DNA of 25,000 nucleotides from Balamuthia mandrillaris (lineage: Eukaryota > Discosea > Longamoebia > Balamuthiidae), in contig JAVKOQ010000138.1 in NCBI GenBank assembly GCA_031835245.1, positions 1 through 25,000 of the forward strand, given 5' to 3'. Within the stretch, counting starts at the first letter, position 1. Every line of letters begins with the position of its first letter. The position numbers and the translations under genes were made by a program. A model generated the notes under the pieces. That model worked only from the letters and a program-made list of their open reading frames with translations. It did no database searches and was not told where the DNA came from. This document shows, piece by piece, positions 17,356 to 25,000 of the stretch.

Positions 17356-19242
17356 ATGTCGGACCACTTCAAGGAAGAGAAGAACAAGGAAGTGGAGGGT
17401 TCCCCTTCCGAGGAGGAAGAACAACCCAAGACCCTGGAGGAAGCTCTCGAGGAAATCAAAAGGGTATGTGGACACGTGCACTCCCCTTTTCCTCTTCTCG
17501 TGTCTCTTTTCTGTTGCTGCTTTTTGTTTTCGGAGTAGACACTCACCTGGGGTCCCACTGTGGTTAACCAAAACCAGTTGCGCGCAGCGACCAAGGACCT
17601 TCAGAGTCGCCTTGAGTTAGAAAAGCCCAGCGGCCGCCACATCTTTGCTGGTCGCTTGGTCATCAAAGAAATCCTTGGCCGCAAGGACAAGGGCGAGAAG
17701 CTCATTGGTCAAGTCATCACAGTGGCTGGTTGGGTCCGAACCATGCGCGTTCAGGGCAAGGGAGCGTTTGCCTTTGTGGAGTTGAATGACGGTTCTACTC
17801 TGCAAGGCCTTCAATTGGTGGTGGACAAGAGTCGCCCTGGCTTTGACGACCTGTCCAAGAACGGCTACACCGGTTCCTCCATCTGCGCCCGTGGCCGTCT
17901 CGTGCAGAGCAAAGGAAAGGGTCAGAAGGTGGAACTGCTTGTCTACGAGGTGGCTTTGGTTGGTACCGCTCACCCGGATGCCTATCCCCTGGCCAAAAAG
18001 GAGCACTCCCTTGAGTTTTTGCGTACCATTGCTCATCTTCGTCCTAGGACTAACTTTGTACGTTCTTCCGCACCATTGCTTTATCCCATTCCCTTCTTCC
18101 TATCCACCTCACAATTCTGAATTCTGTTGCAGATCGGTTCAGTGGCCAGAGTTCGTAACGCGTTGGCATTTGCCGTGCACAAGTTTTTCCAAGAGAGAGG
18201 TTTCTTGTATGTGCATACACCTCTCATCACGGCCTCTGACTGCGAGGGCGCTGGAGAAATGTTCCAAGTGACCACACTGCTCTCCAAAGCAAAAAAGACC
18301 AGCGACATTCCAACAACCAACACAGGGGACATTGACTACGCGGCCGACTTTTTCTCTAAACCTGCTTTCCTCACTGTCAGCGGACAGCTCAACGCCGAGC
18401 ACTACGCCTGTGCCCTCAGCAACGTTTACACCTTTGGGCCCACTTTCAGGGCTGAGGACTCCAACACTGCTCGCCACTTGGCTGAGTTTTGGATGATTGA
18501 GCCGGAGATTGCTTTCGGAGACATTCATGACAACATGGATCTGGCGGAAGATTTCTTGAAGTTTGTCATTCAATATGTCCTTGACAACTGCATGGATGAT
18601 CTTCAGTACTTTGAGAAGCAACAGAAGCCCGGACTCGTGAAAAGGCTAGAGGAGGTCGTCAGCACACCTTTCAGGAGGATCACCTACACCTCCGCTGTGG
18701 AGCAGCTCATCAAATCAGGAGCCAAGTTCGAGCACCCTGTTGAGTGGGGCATTGACTTGTCCTCTGAGCACGAGCGCTACATCACCGAAAACATCTACAA
18801 GGGTCCTGTCATCGTTACTGACTACCCTAAGGACATCAAGGCCTTCTACATGCGTCTCAACGAGGACGGTAAGACCGTTGCCGCCATGGATGTCTTGGTC
18901 CCCAAAGTAGGAGAGCTTATGGGTGGCAGTCAGAGGGAAGAAAGGCTTGAGAAGTTGCTTGAAAAGTACGTTCTGCATTTATAGCATATTACCACCCACT
19001 CTTACTCATGCTCCCATTTTCTTTCTCCTTTTTTCTTTGGTGTTTATTTATTTAGGATAAGGTCGACGCCAGGCCTTGATGAACAGGCTTACGCTCCCTA
19101 CCTGGACCTCCGTAGGTTCGGCACGGTCCCTCATTCAGGATTTGGTGTTGGCTTTGAACGCCTTGTGCTGTATACAACCGGCGTTGATAACATCCGAGAT
19201 GCCATTCCGTTCCCCAGATACCCCAGGCACTGCGAGTTCTAG
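17356..19242 (+). CDS. asnS: asparaginyl-tRNA synthetase, cytosolic (class IIb)
   Basis: It attaches asparagine to tRNA-Asn. Exons: 17356-17463, 17539-18057, 18133-18965 and 19056-19242, giving 548 aa, a usual size for eukaryotic cytosolic AsnRS. Residues 1-36 are an acidic, Lys/Glu-rich extension. An OB-fold anticodon-binding domain follows ([21 protein letters not shown]... LNDGSTLQ). The catalytic core starts at about 195 ([14 protein letters not shown]). It includes [28 protein letters not shown], motif 2 [20 protein letters not shown] (about 310) and motif 3 [20 protein letters not shown] (about 515), ending [18 protein letters not shown] and the SGQLNAE segment separate it from AspRS. 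Motif 2 has Asp where AsnRS usually has Asn (RAENS), a conservative change. No targeting peptide is visible. It diverges from PIPK and converges on the next gene. Confidence 0.96.
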
Positions 19243-19402
19243 TGGCTACCTGCCTCCTCTTTTGTTTTCAGTTCTTCTCGTTTGCTTTCCTCTATCTTTT
19301 TGTGAGTATTTTTTGGTGCTTAACCCGAAAAGAAAGAAGAAACACAATATTCCTAGACAACAACAAACTTCACAAGCCACAACACAAATACAGCAGTGCA
19401 AA
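19243..19402. terminator. convergent 3' intergenic region (160 bp)
   Basis: Stop codons of AsnRS (+) and the ubiquitin-fold gene (-) face each other across 160 bp. Both 3' UTRs must share this spacer. No canonical AATAAA was identified on the plus strand. Confidence 0.35.
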
Positions 19403-22400
19403 CTACACCTCTATCCCTTCCTCTTCCTCAACATCTTCTTCCTCCTCTTCTACTTCTTCTCCTATCTCCTCTAACTCCTCTATCACGAGGGGCGAAGGTT
19501 GTTGTTGTATCGGCGGGAGAGGATGCAGCTGGTAGGAAGCCGGCACAGGCATGCTCCCTCCTGTTGGAAGAGGCAATGGTTGTGGTGCTCCTCCTGTGGC
19601 CGCAGAGCGTATGACCTCGTTACGTCTTTTCAGTTTGGACATCAGCTCCTCTGTGCCAGCCTGTATTAACGAGAAGCTTGGCCTTCTTCTTGGTATTGGA
19701 GCTGCTGCTTGTGTTTGTTCAGGCTTAGCTGTGCGGAGAGCACTGCCGGTGGGTGCATCACCAACATCGTCAGTCGGTTGCTGCATGTAGCCAAACAGAG
19801 AAAGGGGGGGGGGCAAGAACAGGAACCTTTTCTGGTTTTGAATGTCGCTTTGAGTGACGCCAGCAGCGGTGTTGAGCAATGTGGCCCCTTTCACTTTGCG
19901 GAGGGTAGGAATGGGCAAGGGTTGTTGGGGTGGAATATAACCGAATCTGCGGTCTGGGAAACCACCAACTGCTTGCCCAGCTGTTGCGGATGGTGGAAGG
20001 GGAGCCCCCGCAATGTTGCGGTTGAGGCTGTTTTGTAGGGAGTGGGGTAGCTGCAGTGGTGTTATTGCTGCATCTTTTGTTTTACTTGTTATTCGTTTGT
20101 AGGCGTTTCTGATTGCACAGATGCTAATTGTAAGCTTCCATCTAGCCAATGAATCCAAGAGAGAGAAAGAGAGAAGAGAGGAGACTTACATTGGGCAAAG
20201 GGCAAACTCTTGTTTCTCATGATAAGCAAGGCGTTCATAGAATTGCTTTCTTGCTTCGCCACTGAGAAGGGCAACGCGAGGAGGGATAGTGTTGGCTCTT
20301 TCACATTCAAAGCACACGTGTTCTACAATCGAAAGAACTATTTGTTGACAAATACTCTGTACCCGCTGCTCCCTTCTCTGGTGAACAATATCCACTGCGT
20401 TGGCGATGAGGTCGTTGAGCAGGCTGACCACAAGTTTCTTGTCTGTGTTCGGAGGTACATTTAAAGGGTGAGTTGGAGATAAAGGACTGTGATCTCTAGC
20501 TCCCTCCCCTCCATAACAAAACACACGAGAAGAGGCAACTTTGAGAGGAGGAACAAACCAGCAACAGGATCGGTGCCCAGTGGAAAATTCTTTTGGATAA
20601 GCTGCAACTTGCAAGTTGGAAACTTGACCCCTAATCCTAAATCTGAGAGAACTTCAGAGTTGCTCTAGGAAGGTTTGCCATCGTTCGAAATGAGTGTTTG
20701 TTAGCCCAACTGCTGGTGAGAGGGGAGAAAGAGCATAAACGCACCAACTCCCTCGATCCGTCTAACGACATGATGCCATAGTGATGCGGGTTCGACACTT
20801 TGATCCTGGAACACAAGAAGCTGACCACCTTCGAAGTATGTCAGTTATGGCCATACGTTGCATGTTCATAGTCTAATCAGGATGGAAACAAAAAAAAAGA
20901 AGAAAGGTACAGTACCTCTTCTATGGGGCGGTAGGCATCCACTTTAAGAGCCTTCCTAAGCAAACCAGAGAAAGCTGGTGTACCCGGAAGCTGGAACTCG
21001 ACAACATAATTGCCAGTGTTGGTTGGTACATCTGGAGTTGGTGGTTTGTTTTCTGGTGCAACGTGACAGTACATCAACACTTAGATCAACTCTAACTAAC
21101 CTTTTTCAATGAGTTTCAGTTGCCAGTTTTCGAATAAAGAACCAAGACCATAGGAAGCCAAAACCTCCTCCGAACTGATAGGACAACCTGAAAGGGTTGT
21201 AAGGCAGTATTTTTGCGGATCAACATTGAGCCTGTTGCACAACGTGCGCAGTATCTGTACAAACATGTTAAAATACTTGCTCTCCTTCTCTGTAAGGCAT
21301 AAACTTCACCTTTTTTACTGGTACATTGGACCCAACCCGATATAGCTTACGGAACAGTCCACCAAAGGCGTCGCCCTCCGGTAAAAGGAATATCACAACA
21401 TAATCCTTGTCCCGTTGTTCTGAAGAAAACCGTAATTAGTACATTTGTCTGCAACGTGGAGGGCGAACGTACGGAAAACATCCTGAAGGGCTGTTTCTTT
21501 GAATTGCTGGATAACCCTGGGAAGGTCAAGATTACCTTCCCATATGTCCTGCTCAGTAAAGCCGGCCACTGCCAAGGCTTCCAACACAGGTTCTATCTTT
21601 GATTTCTATAAACAAATTGGTCAGTACCGGCGTCGAAGAGGGAATAGAAGGTTTGCAGACAGTACATTAGTAAATAGATCCATTCCATGAGGCTGTAAGA
21701 AAGAATACGGTGTAGGTGCCAACTCGCTAAGCTGAATTTGCTTCATGATGCAAACAAACGTGAGTTTTGGTTATCAGTGGATACAAAGGTGGACATACCT
21801 TTATCGTCGCAATCGACAACCGCCCTCTGTTGATACACTGCAAGAGATCTTTCAGATCCGCCCGACGATGTTCCACAAAGTGATGTAGTCCTCCCTGCCA
21901 TATGGTGAATTGTTGCAATGTTATACGGGATGCAAAGAACAACGAACAAAGAAAACAGGAGAGATAAAAAACGAGCAGTTTGGCTAACTTGTTGTAACGC
22001 TATGCATATCAACCGAGGAGGTTCTCCATTAAACATAGATAAAGGCTCTGCTAATTCTTCTCCTAAGTTATTTATGGGGGCATTCAAACTGCTATCATCA
22101 ATCCTGACGGCATGGATTTGGTCATATGTCCATCCGCACTCCACTCCTGCCCAGGCGGTTGCATCGATGCAATAAAGGGCAGACCCGGTACATGCTAAAA
22201 CTACTGGCTTCGCGCTGTATTTCTTGTTCTTTGTTTCTACCCTCAAATAATTAAAATGGTCTCTAACCACTTCGTAACGCGAGGCAATATCGCTCTCTTG
22301 CACGAGTCGAGTTAGTAGTGCGTCCAGTTCTGTGGAAGGTGATTCCCGTTCCAAGTATTTGGGCCTACTCTGCAATGGAGCTTTGGAATGGATGAGTACT

Positions 22401-23589
22401 TTTTTCTTAGCAGAGGATTGCTGATTGGTATCTTTTTCGTCGTCATGTTGCATAAACAGGTTAGCTGTAAGCTGCCTAAAGAAGAATGAGAAGGAGCACC
22501 TTTCATGTGGGTTTCGGGCACTGCTAATGTAATAGCTGTAGGCACTGGTACTGGTGTAGGAGCTGAGACTGCTGTAGGAAAAGGAGAGGGCTTGGCGGAA
22601 GCTTGTTGGCGAGCGGGCATCGGCATTACTCCCATCACCGGCATGACCGAGGCGCGTTGTTGCACTGAGACGCTTGGCACTACCTTGATTGGTTCACGCT
22701 CGTTCGTGTGTGCCATTGGTTGACGTGGAAGAGCGTTGTCAGGCCTAGAGTCAGCCTGTGGAGGTATAGGACGGTTTCCTTCTGCTCGTTGAGCCAGCGG
22801 AGACGCAGGAAGTGGTTTTAGCCGTTGTGGCTGCTGTTGTGTGGTGCTGCTTTTCCTGACAATCCCCTCTCCTGCCTCTTTTTCGATGGTGCTTTGCCTG
22901 ACCATCTCTGCGCTTGCGCGTCGCTCTACTTGGCTCAGACTGCTCGTTATCTCTGCAACTCTTACCTTTTCTAGCTGCCCTTCCGTGGTTTGCTCATCAG
23001 TGACGCTCTGTTTCTCTTCAGTTGCTGCTTCCTGTTGCGGCAAAACCGCATCGTTTGCGTATTGAGCGGCCTGCACCTCGATGAGCGCCCTCCCGTCAGA
23101 CGGCAAATGGTCCATGTGTCTCTCATCGCTGACCTCCTTGGTCCTAGCAGAACCTAACAGAATACTTCTTGATACGGCTCCCCGAAGAACGGCTACTTCC
23201 TTGTCAGAGAGGCCAATGATCTTGTAGCTTTCCAATTCGCGCTTGAATCTCTTTACCGCTTTCATGCAATACTTTCTGGTTCGCTGTAGAAGCAACTCTT
23301 TGCCAGGAGGATCGCCAGGGGCAAGAGGGCCTTCGCAAAATTGAAGCACCTGAGCAAGCAGCTGCAGTCCACCTTCCTCCACGAAGAGAACTTTGTTTTC
23401 TTCCCTCCGCAAAAGGAGGGCCATCTTCTGCAGCGCCTCTGAAGCTTCCCAAAGGACAGTAGGGTATTTGAACAAATCTTGACCTAGCTCATCGTTGGGA
23501 GGAGGTATAGGTATCTTTTCAAACAACTCAAGGAACGTCCCTTCTATCGCATATGGAACTTCCATATGTTCTGTTACCGAAAGTGCCAT
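19403..23589 (-). CDS. multidomain protein with tandem ubiquitin-like (RBD-like) domains
   Basis: I do not recognise the family. A 12-exon model fits splice signals and phase (about 1163 aa): 23589-22522, 22471-21989, 21894-21799, 21740-21666, 21605-21473, 21419-21310, 21254-21101, 21052-20911, 20805-20745, 20664-20540, 20495-20190 and 20141-19403. Exon 1 donor and the 20540/20495 junction have equally valid alternatives. Residues 20-120 look helical, perhaps ARM-like; 180-355 are low complexity. Exons 2-3 (VVLACTGSALYCID...CGWTYDQI, ending HRRADLKDLLQCI) resemble a PH-like fold. Two tandem ubiquitin-fold units follow: YVVIFLLPEGDAFGGLFRK with LSGCPISSEEVLASYGLG, and YVVEFQLPGTPAFSGLLRK with LDGSRELSNSEVLSDLGLG. 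A helical segment and a C-terminal Pro-rich then Glu-rich tail end the protein. Such folds often bind Ras-like GTPases, so a signalling or cytoskeletal scaffold is plausible but unproven. Confidence 0.8.
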
Positions 23590-23899
23590 CAGTAAAGAAG
23601 AAGAGGAAGAACAAGAAGTAGAAGAACAAGAACAAGATCAGGAATATAAAAAGTACAAAACCTTGTTGTGAAAGCTCCATACCGGGAAAATGTTCTCGTC
23701 AGGTTGTGCGCGGCTTGCCTTGGTGTTTTTGTTTTGTGTTAGAGTTAGTGTTTTTTTTTTTTTGTTGTTGTTGTTGTTGTTGTCTTATACGTTGTTGTTG
23801 TTGTTGAGAGACCACCCGGAAGGGACACGCCGCCTGCCTGTAAAAGGTTTATATCTCATTTTTGTAGACAGTACGACAGCAGCTGTTGCTGTGCTGCGC
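23590..23899. promoter_or_regulatory. 5' region of the ubiquitin-fold gene, with T-run and TTG repeats
   Basis: Upstream of the minus-strand start codon, this spacer contains an A/G-rich stretch (23600-23660), a run of T followed by TTG repeats (about 23750-23808), and no other gene. It lies between two genes on the same strand, so it probably holds the promoter of the ubiquitin-fold gene and the 3' end of the hydrolase gene. Confidence 0.4.
23750..23808. repeat. poly-T and (TTG)n microsatellite
   Basis: A run of 13 T is followed by two blocks of TTG repeats, interrupted by TCTTATACG. It is non-coding in the gene model. A forward open frame across it is a low-complexity artefact. Confidence 0.8.
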
Positions 23900-25000
23900 T
23901 CAGAAGGAAGACAAACAATGATCAAAAAAAAAAGTGAAGAAGAAGGACCTTGTTTCTTTAAAAGAGCTGTACACGAACACCACGTTGTGTTCATTGATAT
24001 AAGTCACTACTCTATCTATTTATGCTGCTTGGTTGGAGGAAAAGGAAAGGGGAGGGAAACAAATGTACAGGAACGGGAATCTACCAAACCACGAAATCAG
24101 AAGAAGCAGCAAGAAAATCTTCCAACGAGGATGTTGTTCTTGCTCTCGTTGTGGTGGTGGTGGTGACGGTTGTGGCCGTGCAGAAAGGGTACGAAGAACA
24201 ACCGATCCGGAGTAGAGGCACCGTGACATTCTTCAGGCTAGTTGCAGCAGCGGATGCTATCATGGTTGTGGATTGGTCGTTCTGGAAGCCAGCTAGACGC
24301 GGCGTCACTGAGGTATGAACAGCTGTTTGAAGCATTTGAAGGGCATATAAAGAAGGAGAAGAAGGGAAGAAGGGAGAAGAGGTGCCGCTGCCTCTGGTGG
24401 AAACGAAGAAAGAGGCCAGCAAGGAGGAATGGTGCGCGTTGGCCTGTCGCAGCATGAACAAGCAGGGCCATGAGAAGAAGGAGGGCCAATACAAAGAAGC
24501 ACGCACCAACCAATGCTCCTCCGCAAAGGATGGCGATGCGGAGGAGGTAGAGGATGCCAGTGAGAGCGAAGAAGAGAGGGAGTCTTCCAACAGGATCGTC
24601 GCCCAACACCGGTGTGGATGGCGACTGGCAAACTCCAAAGCGACGTGCTTACCTCCTGCGATGAATGCATCGGTTGGTCGGCAAACATTAAAGCAAGCGT
24701 GCAAGCAAAACAATCAAGGTACCTGAGATGCCCATCACAGCTACAGAGTCCACTTCAAGCTCATCCAACAGCGCAGCAAAGAGGTCAGCCTGCCTCGACG
24801 CGTTGTTGGTCCTAGTGTCAAGCGGAGTGCGCAGGTAGCCGGGCCTCGACACGCAGATGAAGGTGTAAGGGTATCCCATCACATAGAACGAGGACGACTC
24901 TTGCTCTTCCTGTCGGTGTTGTTGTGGTCGTAGGCCAAGTATGCCTTGCACCTGCTGCTGCTGCTCCAAAGAATAAGAGGAGTGCAGCTCTTTACGCCAC
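23900..25000 (-). CDS. alpha/beta hydrolase, partial at the right edge
   Basis: The minus-strand gene starts beyond position 25000. Exons visible: 25000-24723, 24655-24203 and probably 24006-23900. The first gives YTFICVSRPGYLRTPL (oxyanion/strand region) and DLFAALLDELEVDSVAVMGISG. The intron at 24656-24722 splits the nucleophile elbow, which joins as MGISGGKHVALEFASRHP (G-x-S-x-G with the catalytic Ser). The second exon ends RLAGFQNDQSTTMIA...NVTVPLLRI, matching the strand before the catalytic Asp. The acid itself is not identified. The last exon (NEHNVVFVYSSFKET, stop 23900-23902) could supply the catalytic His; its joining is phase-compatible but tentative. Proline iminopeptidase-like or other lipase/esterase-like hydrolases are possible; the substrate cannot be told. 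Confidence 0.7.

Noticed and set aside
17617..18036. Minus-strand open frame of 139 codons
   Set aside because: It is antisense to the conserved OB-fold exon of AsnRS, with no independent motif.
23690..24166. Forward open frame of 158 codons
   Set aside because: It crosses a poly-T/TTG microsatellite and overlaps the hydrolase gene in antisense. The composition is artefactual.
1..25000. tRNA, rRNA or CRISPR array
   Set aside because: No cloverleaf with A/B boxes, no rRNA core sequence and no regularly spaced repeat array were seen on reading both strands. A tRNAscan or Infernal run could still find a missed short RNA.

Overview
The window is eukaryotic nuclear DNA. Genes are split by many short introns (about 44-142 bp, GT...AG with pyrimidine-rich 3' ends), and the proteins are a Ste20-type kinase, a PIP kinase, a cytosolic asparaginyl-tRNA synthetase, an alpha/beta hydrolase and a ubiquitin-fold protein. 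Short introns, tight gene spacing, long low-complexity protein tails and a Crinkler-like P-loop NTPase suggest a free-living amoeba (Amoebozoa, Acanthamoeba/Balamuthia-like). That assignment is inference; nothing in the sequence names the species.

The window has two parts. Positions 1 to about 9060 are an AT-richer graveyard of mobile elements with no intact gene. It holds at least five copies of the 3' end of one LINE family (one with a clear 15-bp target-site duplication), a decayed LINE reverse-transcriptase piece, a decayed Ty3/gypsy-like integrase, two solo LTRs of one family (each with a 4-bp target-site duplication), a perfect 105-bp inverted repeat made from LINE sequence, a MITE-like candidate, a degenerate hexamer tract, and scraps of host-like coding sequence (ABC ATPase, P-loop NTPase).

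Positions about 8350 to 25000 are gene-dense, on both strands: a P-loop NTPase pseudogene (-) split by a solo LTR; an MST/GCK-like Ste20 kinase (+, 10 exons); a PIP5K-like lipid kinase (-, 8 exons, 1031 aa); asparaginyl-tRNA synthetase (+, 4 exons, 548 aa); a 12-exon protein with two tandem ubiquitin-like/RBD-like domains (-, about 1163 aa); and an alpha/beta hydrolase (-) running off the right edge. The kinase and PIPK genes converge with 106 bp between stop codons. AsnRS and the ubiquitin-fold gene converge with 160 bp between stops. PIPK and AsnRS start codons diverge across 344 bp, so they probably share a promoter region.

The kinase, the PIP kinase and the ubiquitin-fold protein (if its domains bind small GTPases) would all fit cortical signalling, but that link is only inference. 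Exon models were built by hand from splice signals, phase and family motifs; all totals are divisible by three, but a few junctions noted below remain ambiguous.
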